The translations under genes and the position numbers were made by a program. Below, in pieces: positions 1-8,868 of a stretch of 64,000 nt of DNA. The stretch is from Enterovibrio gelatinilyticus. Lineage in GTDB: Bacteria; Pseudomonadota; Gammaproteobacteria; Enterobacterales; Vibrionaceae. Below the pieces are notes generated by a model that was given only the letters and a program-made list of their open reading frames with translations, ran no database searches and was not told where the DNA came from. The DNA lies in assembly GCF_028683095.1 (NCBI RefSeq), contig NZ_JAJUBC010000018.1, positions 51,582 through 115,581 on the forward strand. The letters run 5' to 3'. Numbering within the stretch: the stretch's first letter is position 1; each line of letters opens with the position of its first letter.

Positions 1-190
1 GATTTTGGGCAACAACAATAGCCGTGCCTAAGTCATCACGTTGTAAATAAGTGGTATCAGAGAGAACATCAACCGTCGACACGCCGGTTAATGCAGGAAG
101 ACTGAGAGCAAGTGCTCCGTAAACCAACGCAGTAGCGAGAAGAGCAAGCAAAATCACAGCGGTAAAAAAAAACTTGATGACTTTTAACAT
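1..190 (-). CDS. Penicillin acylase (S45) family protein, N-terminal fragment
   Basis: Only the first 63 codons are present; the gene continues past the left edge. The start is the ATG read leftward from 190, with a strong AGGGAGGGG ribosome-binding site just upstream. The protein opens with a basic residue cluster and a hydrophobic stretch (about residues 6-28), i.e. an export signal or membrane anchor. It then shows a YLQRDDLGTAIV segment, which resembles the start of the penicillin amidase alpha chain (a 'RD-x-xG-x-p-x-I' block). From family knowledge this would be an exported Ntn-hydrolase of the acylase group (penicillin, homoserine-lactone or polyamine-amide type). The catalytic serine lies outside the window, so the family call rests on this short block and substrate cannot be judged. 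Confidence 0.6.
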   Translation of the reverse strand, partial: MLKVIKFFFTAVILLALLATALVYGALALSLPALTGVSTVDVLSDTTYLQRDDLGTAIVVAQN

Positions 191-331
191 GCCCCTCCCT
201 GGTTGTTGGCCAATGCACCATATGCAAAAGCATAACCGTGCAAATCTGTACACTGAACGTTATCCGATAATGCTAACGCGTGCCCAGAGAAAACCGCTCA
301 ATAATTAGGCTCATTTGTTACAGAGATCGCC

Positions 332-353
332 AAAAGACAGCGCTTTCGCTGTC
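332..353 (-). terminator. Terminator of the VOC gene
   Basis: Perfect 7-bp stem (GACAGCG/CGCTGTC, loop CTTT) at 336-353. Read leftward it is followed by TTTT (332-335). It sits 37 bp beyond the stop of the leftward VOC gene. Confidence 0.6.
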
Positions 354-389
354 AATTATGTTTGTTTGCCTAACTTTACAAACAAAAGA

Positions 390-749
390 TCAATGGCAGT
401 GTATACCCACTCTGTTACCTTCACTGTCCTCTATATGCGCATAAAACCCAGAATCGCCTATCTGGGTTTTAGGGTGTAAAACAGCGCTCTCTGCCACACG
501 CGCTATCACATCGTCGATGCTATTAACGTTAAAATAGATCACAGTGGATGAAGAACCAGGAGAACAGTCTGCACTTTGTATAAGCGTCCCGGTTGCACCA
601 TAAGCGTTGCCCTCTTCGACAGGAAACCAAGCCATCTGTGTGCCGCCCATTTCCTTGCGAGCCAGACTCACTCCAAGCGCATTTTCATAAAACGTAATCG
701 CACGCTCTATATCAGTCACAGCAATTTCAAACCATCCTACAGGATTCAT
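390..749 (-). CDS. VOC (glyoxalase/bleomycin-resistance fold) family protein
   Basis: The product is 119 aa, a single-domain VOC protein. It starts NPVGWFEIAVTDIERAITFYENALG, the usual beta-alpha opening of the family, in which a subunit-spanning metal or ligand site forms in a dimer. The C-terminal half ends GFYAHIEDSEGNRVGIHCH, matching the family's closing strand with a late metal-site Glu/His. A ribosome-binding site (GAGGTAA) precedes the ATG at 749. It is monocistronic, with terminators on both sides. VOC proteins cover lyases, dioxygenases and resistance proteins, so the reaction cannot be assigned. A second, unrelated VOC gene lies at 45873-46286. Confidence 0.8.
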   Translation of the reverse strand: MNPVGWFEIAVTDIERAITFYENALGVSLARKEMGGTQMAWFPVEEGNAYGATGTLIQSADCSPGSSSTVIYFNVNSIDDVIARVAESAVLHPKTQIGDSGFYAHIEDSEGNRVGIHCH

Positions 750-856
750 TGTTACCTCTTTGATTTGTTAAGGATTTATACCCGTACATCAAGGTATTAT
801 CCGATCTTGTTATCAGTAACATTAGTCCAATATAGTTTTCGACGAGACAAAAATAC

Positions 857-883
857 AAACGCCCCCAGTAAATGGAGGCGTTT
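857..883 (-). terminator. Terminator after htpX
   Basis: Inverted repeat AAACGCC (857-863) / GGCGTTT (877-883) with an inner CC/GG pair. It lies 23 bp beyond the htpX stop and has T-rich sequence on both sides, so it may also act on rightward transcripts. Confidence 0.55.
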
Positions 884-905
884 TATTAGCGTTAAGACAG
901 TCTAA

Positions 906-1787
906 TTACAAGTGCTCACCACGACGAAGTGCATCAATGCGCTTATCCAGCGGTGGGTGAGTCATGAACAGTTCGCTCAAAGACTTTTTGCCATTGATAC
1001 CAAACGCCATCATAGAACCTTCTAAGCGGCTTTCATGGCTCACTTTTAGCCTTTCTAGCGCCGCGATCATCTTCTCTTTACCCACCAAATGGGCAGATCC
1101 TGCGTCCGCTTTGAATTCGCGATGACGACTAAACCACATGGTCAGAATGCTCGCCAACATACCAAAAACGATTTCTAGCGCTGATGACACAAGGAAGTAA
1201 GTGATAAAGCTACCACCGCTCTCCCCTTCTTCGTCGTTATTATTCATGCCGCTAATTGCACCTGCAATCAAACGAGAAATAAAGATAACGAAGGTATTCA
1301 CCACACCTTGCATTAACGTCATGGTGATCATGTCACCATTTGCTATGTGGCTAATTTCATGAGCGAGAACTGCTTCTGCTTCATCGCGTGTCATGTTTTC
1401 CAACAAGCCACTCGATACAGCAACCAGAGAGTCATCGCGCTTGGCGCCCGTTGCGAATGCGTTGATATCATCTGAGTAATAGATAGCCACAGTCGGCATA
1501 CCAATGCCTACTGTCTGTGCTTGGCGACTCACTGTGTTCATCAACCAATGCTCAGTTTCATTGCGTGGATGCTCGATGACCTGACCGCCTACAGAGCGCA
1601 GTGCCATTGATTTCGACATAAAGAGTGAAATCAACGAGCCACCGAAACCAAACAGAGCTGCCATCACAAGTAAACCTGACAAACTGCCTGGTTGCATGCC
1701 AGTCACGGCATAAACGATATTCAGCACAATGCTGAATACGAAAAGAACCGCTAGGTTGGTTAACAAAAATAAAGATATGCGTTTCAT
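906..1787 (-). CDS. htpX: Membrane zinc metalloprotease HtpX
   Basis: The product is 293 aa, the normal HtpX length. Two N-terminal membrane helices (about residues 5-27 and 35-57) precede the M48 peptidase domain. The zincin motif HEISH (around residues 143-147) supplies two zinc ligands and the catalytic Glu, and further hydrophobic helices follow (about 160-180 and 195-220). HtpX degrades misfolded inner-membrane proteins together with FtsH and is usually induced by envelope stress (CpxR or sigma-32 in E. coli). The C-terminal [15 protein letters not shown] block is typical of the family. The gene stands alone between a hairpin at 857-883 and a 283-bp intergenic region shared with a rightward small gene. 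I see no unmistakable Cpx box upstream. Confidence 0.95.
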   Translation of the reverse strand: MKRISLFLLTNLAVLFVFSIVLNIVYAVTGMQPGSLSGLLVMAALFGFGGSLISLFMSKSMALRSVGGQVIEHPRNETEHWLMNTVSRQAQTVGIGMPTVAIYYSDDINAFATGAKRDDSLVAVSSGLLENMTRDEAEAVLAHEISHIANGDMITMTLMQGVVNTFVIFISRLIAGAISGMNNNDEEGESGGSFITYFLVSSALEIVFGMLASILTMWFSRHREFKADAGSAHLVGKEKMIAALERLKVSHESRLEGSMMAFGINGKKSLSELFMTHPPLDKRIDALRRGEHL

Positions 1788-2070
1788 TACTGAATTTGTC
1801 TCCGAATGATTGAAGCGCTATGGGTGTGATAGTAGGGTCAAACTGTCGAAAAACAAGCCTGCGTAGCAAATTCAAACGTAAATTATTGTAACGGGCTGCT
1901 TATGCTATTTTTAAAAAAGGATAGTGAACGGTCTAGGTTTCAAGACGAAATTAGACTTTGGTCGAGTTGAAATAATAGCCAATCAAGAATAATGTGTGTT
2001 CAAAAGGTGAGTGCCTCATTTGATGCGTTTAAGTGCTCCATAGTGAGTGCGTTTCTAAGGAGAGAAAACA

Positions 2071-2244
2071 ATGGCTGACAAAGAAAATTATCGCGTCGCA
2101 ATCGATATCCTTTGCTGTCACTTAGGGATGAGCTTCGACGAAGCTTGTGCTGAGCTAGGACTCGCCGATGACGAGAACCAAAAGATTAAACAAATTTCAG
2201 ATGTGCAGGAGTCTTTGATGGGACTGCTGTCAGAAGACAAATAA
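2071..2244 (+). CDS. Small acidic hypothetical protein (57 aa)
   Basis: This short gene starts at ATG 2071 with a textbook AAGGAG ribosome-binding site at 2058-2063 and ends at TAA 2244, followed by a strong terminator. The 57-aa product begins MADKENYRVAIDILC and is acidic and soluble-looking. It has two adjacent cysteines (residues 15-16), no membrane segment and no signal peptide, and is predicted mostly helical. I do not recognise a family. Good RBS, sensible length, codon use like its neighbours and a dedicated terminator all argue that it is real. No operon partner: htpX diverges and bioD converges. Confidence 0.7.
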   Translation: MADKENYRVAIDILCCHLGMSFDEACAELGLADDENQKIKQISDVQESLMGLLSEDK

Positions 2245-2303
2245 TTCGAAATTGATCATGACTTACCACGTGTAATGTCATCGGAATTTTGACTAGAACG
2301 TTT

Positions 2304-2330
2304 AAAAAGCCAGCTAACGCTGGCTTTTTT
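2304..2330. terminator. Bidirectional terminator
   Basis: Stem AAAAAGCCAGC / GCTGGCTTTTT with loop TAAC. It is flanked by A-run and T-run, so it serves the rightward 57-aa gene and, read leftward, the bioBFCD operon. Confidence 0.85.
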
Positions 2331-2372
2331 CATGCTGACAGCAGGTAACAGCCCTTAGCCTGGCGAGAACAC

Positions 2373-3062
2373 TTAAACAGGCGACAATCCTAGTGGACTA
2401 ATGTCGATATAGCCGCTTAAATCTCTCGACTTAATGGCAGGCATGTAAGGGATCTCCCCCAATTTAGGAGCGCCCAAGTGATGCTCCAATGTCTTTACAA
2501 TGTCGCTGTAGTGCTCTGTTCCTGGATTGACTCTGTTAGCCACCCATCCAACAATTTCTAGCCCATCTCGTCGAACGGCTTCTGCCGTTAAATAGGCATG
2601 GTTCAAGCAACCAAGTTTTATCCCTACAACCAAAATAACAGGCAATTTCTCTTGCCCAACCCAATCTGCCAACGTGCTGTCGTAACTCACAGGTACTCGC
2701 CAGCCACCCGCACCTTCAACTAACGTAAAATCAGCTTTGGTTTGGATGTTCTTCAACCCTCGGCTCAACTGAGCAAAATCCACAGTGGTATTTTCTAGCT
2801 CTGCTGCAATATGCGGTGAACAGGCAGCATGCAAAAGGCTTGGATTAACTTCTTCATAGTCCACATCAACCGTCGTGCATTCACGAAGACGAATGGCATC
2901 TGAATTCATCGGTCCATCTTCAGTTTCTTTACTGCCCGCTGCTACGGGTTTGTAACCAACCACGCTATAGCCTGCTTTCGCGACTGCTTGCATGATGGCC
3001 ATTGAAGCCACAGTCTTTCCTACTTCAGTGTCTGTGCCTGTCACGAAATAGCTTTTAGTCAT
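2373..3062 (-). CDS. bioD: Dethiobiotin synthetase BioD
   Basis: The product is 229 aa. BioD closes the ureido ring of dethiobiotin from 7,8-diaminopelargonate, CO2 and ATP in the cytosol. The N-terminal GTDTEVGKTVAS (residues 8-19) is the family P-loop, and VEGAGGWRVP (around 115-124) is the conserved switch-like block. It is the last gene of the leftward bioB-bioF-bioC-bioD operon. Its start overlaps bioC by 8 bases, which suggests translational coupling. The shared terminator at 2304-2330 ends the operon. Confidence 0.95.
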   Translation of the reverse strand: MTKSYFVTGTDTEVGKTVASMAIMQAVAKAGYSVVGYKPVAAGSKETEDGPMNSDAIRLRECTTVDVDYEEVNPSLLHAACSPHIAAELENTTVDFAQLSRGLKNIQTKADFTLVEGAGGWRVPVSYDSTLADWVGQEKLPVILVVGIKLGCLNHAYLTAEAVRRDGLEIVGWVANRVNPGTEHYSDIVKTLEHHLGAPKLGEIPYMPAIKSRDLSGYIDISPLGLSPV

Positions 3063-3870
3063 TCTTTATCGCTCCAAAGCAAACTTGATAGGTTGCGGGT
3101 ACGATTCCTTCACTTAACTGAAATTGTCTGTATGCATTCTCTAGTGCCATAAAGGTTCGCTTGCCAACCAATCCCGCCTCTCTACCCTCTGATAAATGTG
3201 TTGCGCCAATACCTTTGAGGTCTTTCATTAGCGCCAGTGCAGACGGATATCTCTCCGTTAACGTTTGGCATTCTATGTGGTGATTTACGATGCCAGCTTG
3301 CGCAAGCGCAATATTTATCTGGTTTGGCGTTAGAAAAGTATTCACGTGTTGACGCGCATCAATTTCACACCATGCTTGCTTCAGTTCGTACAGCGAACCG
3401 TCAAGCAAGGTCGAAAACAATATAGTCCCACCAGGTTTTACGACCCGTCTCATTTCACGTAATGGAACAGAAAGATCATTGCACCATTGCAAAGCCAAAG
3501 ATGTGAACACCAAATCCACACTGTCATCAGCAAGCGGAAGTGATTCTGCATCACCAGAAAGGTACTGTAGCGTATTGCCACACCTTACTCTGGCCTGTTC
3601 TAACATTTTCTCTGATAGGTCCAGCGCAATGACATGAGCGCCTTTAAGCGCTATTTTTTCGCTGAAGTAGCCCGTCCCACAGCCTAAATCGAGGACAGTC
3701 TTATTCTGCCACTCCGATACTTGAGCCATGAGTTCATGACCCACTCGACGCTGGAAAGCAGCACTTTTATCGTAGGTCGTGGCCGCGCGGCTGAACGCGT
3801 CTTTAATAGCGGATTTTTCTTCACTCTCCAAGAGAGAAGCCTCGAGTTGAAATGATACTGCTTGGCTCAT
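3055..3870 (-). CDS. bioC: Malonyl-ACP O-methyltransferase BioC
   Basis: The product is 271 aa. BioC methylates malonyl-ACP so that fatty-acid synthase can build the pimelate chain of biotin. The class I methyltransferase fold shows motif I VLDLGCGTGYFSE (around 60-72), then IALDLSEKML and the SLPLADDSVDLVFTSLALQW block that is typical of BioC. It overlaps bioF by four bases (ATGA junction) and bioD by eight, as expected for a tightly coupled operon. The N-terminus carries a roughly 20-aa extension before the conserved KDAFSRAATTYD motif, slightly longer than in E. coli. Confidence 0.93.
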   Translation of the reverse strand: MSQAVSFQLEASLLESEEKSAIKDAFSRAATTYDKSAAFQRRVGHELMAQVSEWQNKTVLDLGCGTGYFSEKIALKGAHVIALDLSEKMLEQARVRCGNTLQYLSGDAESLPLADDSVDLVFTSLALQWCNDLSVPLREMRRVVKPGGTILFSTLLDGSLYELKQAWCEIDARQHVNTFLTPNQINIALAQAGIVNHHIECQTLTERYPSALALMKDLKGIGATHLSEGREAGLVGKRTFMALENAYRQFQLSEGIVPATYQVCFGAIKND

Positions 3871-5039
3871 TCGCCCTCCTCAATACAACGACGGAGTAAA
3901 ACGGCGAGGTCTTTTACCTGCGTTTCAGATTGATTTACCGATAAAGTGATTCGAAGACGTGCTGTGTTTACGGGTACGGTGGGTGGACGAATCGCCCCAG
4001 TTAAAAATCCATCCTTTTTTAGATTGGATGCGACCAACTGCATTTTTTCGACGTCCCCAAGTACAACAGGTTTGATTGGCGTTATGGTGTCTACCACCTC
4101 TGTACAGTTTTTTAATTCGTTGTGAAAGCAATCAGACAATGCAGATAGCTTTTCACGACGCCAAGATTGCGTGCGAATCATCGAGAGAGTATGAGAAAGC
4201 GCATGTGCCTGAGCGGGCGGCATAGCGGTTGAGTAAACGTAATGCCGAGCAAATTGAGTGAAGTAATCATGGACCTGTTCACTGCACAACACTGCCGCAC
4301 CCATCATTCCAAACGCCTTTCCAAAGGTGACAACCAAAATATCAGGCTTCACATTGGCAAGGTGCGCACTTCCTTGCCCTTCGTCGCCCAACACACCCAC
4401 ACCATGTGCATCATCAACCATTAACCACGCATCATGCTCATCGCATGCAGCTCTTATTTCTGCCAACGGAGACAAGTCTCCATCCATGCTAAATACACCC
4501 TCTGTCACCACAAAGCGCGCTGGTGTTTGCTCATTGGCCTGAAGCAGTGACTTGAGTTTATTGATGTTGTTGTGAGGAAAGCGCTGCATTTTTGCGTCAC
4601 ACAGCATCCCAGCTTCCATCAACGACGCATGATTCAGTTTGTCTTGCAGTAAAACATCTTGTTTCTCAAGCAACGAAAAAATCACCGCTTGATTAGCCGA
4701 AAAGCCGCTGTTAAACAAGAGTGCACGCTCAAAACCCAACCAATCGCACAACGTATGTTCTAGATGTTGATGAGCGCGGGTAAACCCCGTCACTAATGGT
4801 GATGCTGTGCTGCCCGCACCAAATTGCTCCAAACCGTCTTGCCACGCTTTGATCACGGAAGGATCGTGCGCCAACCCCAAATAGTCATTGCCTGAGAAAT
4901 TCACGTAAGGCTGGTTATCGGTGTCAAAGAGCTTTCCATCTTGATGATGGAAAGCGCTGACGTTTCGGAGCAATTTCTGCTGGCGACGCGTATCGAGCTT
5001 TTGCTCGATACGTCGTTGTAGATGACTGTCTTGACGCAT
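3867..5039 (-). CDS. bioF: 8-amino-7-oxononanoate synthase BioF
   Basis: The product is 390 aa. This PLP-dependent alpha-oxoamine synthase condenses pimeloyl-ACP with L-alanine. The PLP lysine lies in TFGKAFGMMGAAV (about 235-247), the cofactor Asp/His in VDDAHGVGVLGDEG (around 207-220), and the substrate loop NDYLGLA near residue 50. The length matches E. coli BioF (384 aa). It lies 16 bp downstream of bioB and overlaps bioC, so it is cotranscribed. Nothing unusual is seen. Confidence 0.96.
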   Translation of the reverse strand: MRQDSHLQRRIEQKLDTRRQQKLLRNVSAFHHQDGKLFDTDNQPYVNFSGNDYLGLAHDPSVIKAWQDGLEQFGAGSTASPLVTGFTRAHQHLEHTLCDWLGFERALLFNSGFSANQAVIFSLLEKQDVLLQDKLNHASLMEAGMLCDAKMQRFPHNNINKLKSLLQANEQTPARFVVTEGVFSMDGDLSPLAEIRAACDEHDAWLMVDDAHGVGVLGDEGQGSAHLANVKPDILVVTFGKAFGMMGAAVLCSEQVHDYFTQFARHYVYSTAMPPAQAHALSHTLSMIRTQSWRREKLSALSDCFHNELKNCTEVVDTITPIKPVVLGDVEKMQLVASNLKKDGFLTGAIRPPTVPVNTARLRITLSVNQSETQVKDLAVLLRRCIEEGE

Positions 5040-5055
5040 AATGGTTTACGCGCTC

Positions 5056-6108
5056 TTAGACGTTGGCTTCGTAGAAAAGATCGTCTTTATTTGGACGAGA
5101 AGCCACGCGTTCAGCCACTTGAGATAGCAACGCTTCTTCTTGAATTTCATCTGGTTTTTGTACGGCCTGCTCACGGTTGATACCCAGCTTTTTGAACAAT
5201 TGCATATCTGCATCTTCATCTGGGTTAGGGGTGGTAAGCAGCTTACAGCCGTAGAAAATAGAATTAGCACCCGCCATAAAGCACAACGTTTGCATTTGTT
5301 CATTCATATTTTCGCGCCCTGCCGATAAACGAACCGCAGATTCCGGCATGATGATGCGAGCAACAGCAATAATGCGGACGAAATCGAACGGGTCAACATC
5401 TTCGACTTCTTCTAACGGCGTGCCTTTCACCTTAACCAACATGTTAATTGGCACACTTTCAGGGTGATGCGGTAAATTAGCCAATTCCACCAGCAGGCCT
5501 GCACGATCGCGGGCATTTTCGCCCAATCCGATGATCCCGCCAGAACACACTTTCATGCCCGCGTCGCGAACATGTGAAAGCGTATCTAAACGGTCTTGGT
5601 AGGTGCGAGTTGTAATCACATTGCCATAGTATTCTGGGGAGGTATCAAGGTTGTGGTTGTAGTAGTCGAGACCCGCTACCGCCAATTCATCCGCTTGATC
5701 AGGCGTCAACATGCCAAGTGTCATGCAAGTTTCAAGACCCATGCCTTTCACGCCTTGAATCATTTCTTTCAGGTAAGGCATGTCACGAGCTTTCGGATTC
5801 TTCCACGCCGCGCCCATGCAAAAACGTGTCGCGCCAGAGTGTTTTGCTTTTTCTGCGGCATCAAGCACACGTTCTACTTCGAGCAGACGCTCTTTTTCCA
5901 CATCAGTGCGATAATGCGCGCTTTGAGGGCAGTATTTGCAATCCTCAGGGCAAGCTCCAGTTTTAATCGACAACAATGTGCTGACCTGAACATGATTGAG
6001 CGCTTGATACTGTCGGTGAACCTGTTGTGCTTCAAACATCAGATCCATAAACGGTTTTTCAAAAAGGGCCTGTACTTCTTCGACAGTCCAGTTATGGCGA
6101 ACTTCCAC
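5056..6108 (-). CDS. bioB: Biotin synthase BioB
   Basis: Radical-SAM enzyme that inserts sulfur into dethiobiotin. The GTG at 6108 is chosen as start: it gives 350 aa (E. coli 346), begins at the conserved [17 protein letters not shown] block, and has GAGGTA upstream at normal distance. The longer frame to 6159 would extend into the regulatory region. The SAM [4Fe-4S] cluster cysteines lie in [13 protein letters not shown]. The second-cluster ligands are in the FCMGAAW and ETCMTLG segments, and SAGRENM carries the conserved Arg. It is first in the bioBFCD operon and diverges from bioA across a BirA-type operator. Confidence 0.95.
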   Translation of the reverse strand: MEVRHNWTVEEVQALFEKPFMDLMFEAQQVHRQYQALNHVQVSTLLSIKTGACPEDCKYCPQSAHYRTDVEKERLLEVERVLDAAEKAKHSGATRFCMGAAWKNPKARDMPYLKEMIQGVKGMGLETCMTLGMLTPDQADELAVAGLDYYNHNLDTSPEYYGNVITTRTYQDRLDTLSHVRDAGMKVCSGGIIGLGENARDRAGLLVELANLPHHPESVPINMLVKVKGTPLEEVEDVDPFDFVRIIAVARIIMPESAVRLSAGRENMNEQMQTLCFMAGANSIFYGCKLLTTPNPDEDADMQLFKKLGINREQAVQKPDEIQEEALLSQVAERVASRPNKDDLFYEANV

Positions 6109-6235
6109 CTGTATTACCTCAACTTGATTAAATAACGCGTATACCCAGCAACCTGCCAATCTCTATTCGCTTGTCCTGTTATATCGATGTCATTTGGAGA
6201 TTGATGACTTGTTCAGTGTAAGGTCTACCCTTACA

Positions 6236-6268
6236 ATGTCAACATTGACAACAATGCATGGTTTACAA
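6236..6268. promoter_or_regulatory. BirA operator between bioA and bioB
   Basis: The right half GGTTTACAA (6260-6268) is a perfect BirA half-site. A degenerate left half ATGTCAACA (6236-6244) matches TTGTAAACC at 6 of 9 positions, with 15 bases between halves, the usual spacing. It lies between bioA (ATG 6286) and bioB (GTG 6108), where BirA-biotinyl-AMP represses both directions in Enterobacteria. Confidence 0.8.
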
Positions 6269-6285
6269 CTGGACATTATTTGAAC

Positions 6286-7554
6286 ATGGACTTAGCTTTT
6301 GATCGTGACCATATATGGCACCCTTATACGTCAACCCTTAACCCATTAACCTGCTATCCGGTCTCTCGTGCGGAAGGCATGTACTTGTATTTGGAAGATG
6401 GCACACAGCTTCTCGATGGTATGTCTTCTTGGTGGGCAGCAATTCACGGCTACAATCACCCTGTTTTAAATCAAGCCATTACAGAGCAAGTGGGTAAAAT
6501 GTCGCACGTTATGTTTGGTGGCATCACGCACGACCCCGCCATCAATTTGTGCAAAAAACTGGTCGAGATGACACCCGCACCACTAGAAAAAGTGTTCCTG
6601 TGCGACTCAGGATCCATATCAGTGGAAGTCGCCTTAAAAATGGCGCTGCAATATTGGCACGCCAAGGGCAAGCCAAAGTCGACCTTCTTAACCCTACGTC
6701 ACGGTTATCACGGCGACAGTTTTGCAGCGATGTCTGTCACTGACCCAGATAACTCAATGCATAAACTGTATAAAGGCTTCCTACCCGAACACATTTTTGC
6801 AGACTCTCCTGAATGCGGTTTCCATGATGAGTGGAATGAGTCAGACATCACCGATTTCAAAACAAAACTCGAAGCCAATCTCGAGAATATTGCCGCCGTG
6901 ATCTTAGAACCCATCGTGCAAGGTGCAGGTGGAATGCGTATCTACCACCCAACCTACCTAAAGCGCGTTCGAGAGCTTTGCGATGAACATGGCGTTTTGC
7001 TCATTTGTGACGAGATAGCCACAGGCTTTGGACGAACAGGAAAACGCTTTGCTTGTGAACATGCCGGGATTTCGCCCGACATTATGTGCTTAGGAAAAGC
7101 GTTAACTGGGGGTTACATGACAATGGCAGCGACAGTCACCACCAAACATGTTGCCGACACGGTATGTAGTGGTGAAGCTGGCTGCTTTATGCACGGCCCC
7201 ACATTTATGGGAAATCCGCTTGCCAGTGCGGTTGCCAATGCAAGTTTGTCGCTACTGCTAGAAACGCCGTGGCAAGAAAAAGTGCTAGGTATCGAGCACC
7301 ATCTTTCGCAATTGCTTCCTCAACTTCGCCACCTAGATTGCGTGAAGGACGTGCGTTGGTTGGGTGCGATTGGCGTGGTAGAAACCTATGACAGCGTTAA
7401 TGTATCAACCATTCAAGAACACTTTGTTAAATCAGGAGTTTGGATCCGCCCTTTCGGTCGACTCATTTACATCATGCCCCCATATGACATGACCGAAGCA
7501 CAGCTAAAGCAACTTATTGATGCTATTAACAACGCCTTGGTGGACCTAATGTGA
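6286..7554 (+). CDS. bioA: Adenosylmethionine-8-amino-7-oxononanoate aminotransferase BioA
   Basis: The product is 422 aa from ATG 6286. An in-frame TTG at 6280 would add two residues but is less likely. BioA converts 7-keto-8-aminopelargonate to diaminopelargonate using SAM as amino donor and PLP as cofactor. HIWHPYTS near the N-terminus, DGMSSWWAAIHGYNHP, the PLP-phosphate loop, ICDEIATGFGRTGKRFACEHA, the PLP lysine in CLGKALTGGYMT and the HGPTFMGNPLA block all match E. coli BioA closely. It is divergent from bioB and shares the BirA operator. No clear terminator is seen before the next gene. Confidence 0.96.
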   Translation: MDLAFDRDHIWHPYTSTLNPLTCYPVSRAEGMYLYLEDGTQLLDGMSSWWAAIHGYNHPVLNQAITEQVGKMSHVMFGGITHDPAINLCKKLVEMTPAPLEKVFLCDSGSISVEVALKMALQYWHAKGKPKSTFLTLRHGYHGDSFAAMSVTDPDNSMHKLYKGFLPEHIFADSPECGFHDEWNESDITDFKTKLEANLENIAAVILEPIVQGAGGMRIYHPTYLKRVRELCDEHGVLLICDEIATGFGRTGKRFACEHAGISPDIMCLGKALTGGYMTMAATVTTKHVADTVCSGEAGCFMHGPTFMGNPLASAVANASLSLLLETPWQEKVLGIEHHLSQLLPQLRHLDCVKDVRWLGAIGVVETYDSVNVSTIQEHFVKSGVWIRPFGRLIYIMPPYDMTEAQLKQLIDAINNALVDLM

Positions 7555-7605
7555 TCGACAAGTGCTTTCTCCCCGTAAATTTGAATACGATTTATGGAGG
7601 TAAAA

Positions 7606-8169
7606 ATGCAATTAGGTCTATTTCCACTACCCCTGTTTCTTTTGCCCGAAGGTGTAAGCCGATTGCGCATTTTTGAGCCTCGCTATGTGAGGCTTGTAAA
7701 AGAATCAATGAAAGATAATCAAGGATTCGTGTTGGCAATGAAAGAAGGTGATTCGCTTTGTTCCTTCGGTACCCACGTTAAGATCATCGATTTCGAAACC
7801 TTGCCTGATGGTCTGCTTGGGGTGACCATCAAAGGGATAAAGCGTGTGAAACTGTCGAACATAGGGCAAGAAGCAGATGGACTTTGGGTGGCAGACGCAG
7901 AAGCATTACCCACCTGGGAAGCCAGCAGAGAACATCCAGACTTTCTCGGTGACGCACTGTTAGCACTGTTTGAAGCACACCCAGAACACGCCGCTCAATA
8001 TGGTTCTGAACGACACTTTGATGACCTGAACTGGGTATGCCAACGATGGCTAGAGGTGCTGCCTCTCGCCAATAATCAAAGACAATGGTTTATTGCCCAA
8101 ACCGATCTCGAAGAAGCCAAACAGTTCATCTCTGTTTTATTAAAAGAAGAAAATATTCGAGAAGAGTGA
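7606..8169 (+). CDS. LON peptidase substrate-binding domain protein
   Basis: The product is 187 aa. The start is ATG 7606, because the GGAGGT at 7596-7601 is an SD placed just before it; the frame-internal ATG at 7594 overlaps that SD. The sequence opens with LGLFPLPLFLLPEGVSRLRIFEPRY, the hallmark of the Lon N-terminal (PUA-like) substrate-binding domain. No ATPase or protease domain follows. Stand-alone members are common in proteobacteria and have no firmly established role. The stop codon TGA (8167-8169) is also the first part of the -35 element proposed for the downstream sigma factor. Confidence 0.85.
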   Translation: MQLGLFPLPLFLLPEGVSRLRIFEPRYVRLVKESMKDNQGFVLAMKEGDSLCSFGTHVKIIDFETLPDGLLGVTIKGIKRVKLSNIGQEADGLWVADAEALPTWEASREHPDFLGDALLALFEAHPEHAAQYGSERHFDDLNWVCQRWLEVLPLANNQRQWFIAQTDLEEAKQFISVLLKEENIREE

Positions 8170-8194
8170 TCCATTTTTTGATGCGGTTCGTTAT
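8167..8194 (+). promoter_or_regulatory. Candidate ECF-sigma autoregulatory promoter
   Basis: TGATCC at 8167-8172, then 16 bases, then CGTTAT at 8189-8194. The -35 TGATCC is the hallmark recognised by the RpoE/ChrR (ECF11-type) sigma factors. It sits 41 bp before the sigma start and overlaps the stop of the LON-domain gene. The -10 assignment is less certain. Confidence 0.5.
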
Positions 8195-8235
8195 GTAAGT
8201 CATGATTCTATTTGCAATTTTAGGATTCAATCATC

Positions 8236-8868
8236 ATGGAATTGGTCGAAGGCACATATACTAGGAAATCAATAAACAGTCCGAGTAGTAAAAACACTAT
8301 GTCAGCAAACTCTCCGGAACATCTGGCTGAATTACTTCATCGTGTCGCGGAAGACAGAGATCAGTCCGCTTATGCTGCTTTGTTCAAGCATTTCGCTCCA
8401 AAGGTGAAGTCCTACGGACTTAGGCACTTGCGAGCCGATGGGCAAGCCCTTGAGCTGGTTCAAGAAACCATGCTTTTGGTGTGGCGTAAAGCTCACCTAT
8501 ATAATGGTGCAAAAGGTGGCGCATCCACTTGGATATTCACTATTATGCGTAACGTGAGCTTCGACATGCTTCGTAAAGTGAAGAGTAATCGCGAAGACTG
8601 CTTGAGTGGTGATATTTGGCCACTCATTGACGGAGAGTCCGGCGACCAAGAAGACGATGCACTTCAAAATCAATTACAGACTCAGCTTTTTTCGTATATT
8701 GATTTACTCCCTGATCTTCAAAAGCAAGTGGTGCAGGGTGTTTACATCAAGCAACTTACCCACCAAGAACTTGCCGATCAACTTAATGTCCCCTTAGGCA
8801 CGATAAAATCACGCCTGCGTTTGGGGTTGCAAAAACTGCGCACTCATTTGGAGGTGAATGATGATTAA
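8236..8868 (+). CDS. ECF sigma factor, RpoE/ChrR-associated type
   Basis: The product is 210 aa. Region 2 is visible at LVQETMLLVWRKAHLYNGAKGGASTWIFTIMRN (core binding and -10 recognition). Region 4 lies at LTHQELADQLNVPLGTIKSRLRLGLQKLR (-35 helix-turn-helix). The downstream gene, overlapping by 11 bases, encodes a ChrR-type zinc anti-sigma factor, so this is the ECF11 class that answers singlet oxygen and photo-oxidative stress in Rhodobacter and Vibrionaceae. ATG 8236 is used because AGGA lies ten bases upstream; ATG 8299 has no RBS. Its N-terminal ~20 residues are a poorly conserved extension. Likely autoregulated from the promoter at 8167-8194. Confidence 0.88.
   Translation: MELVEGTYTRKSINSPSSKNTMSANSPEHLAELLHRVAEDRDQSAYAALFKHFAPKVKSYGLRHLRADGQALELVQETMLLVWRKAHLYNGAKGGASTWIFTIMRNVSFDMLRKVKSNREDCLSGDIWPLIDGESGDQEDDALQNQLQTQLFSYIDLLPDLQKQVVQGVYIKQLTHQELADQLNVPLGTIKSRLRLGLQKLRTHLEVNDD

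Noticed and set aside
5596..6135. 179-aa frame opposite bioB
   Set aside because: Antisense shadow of a well-conserved gene with no RBS.
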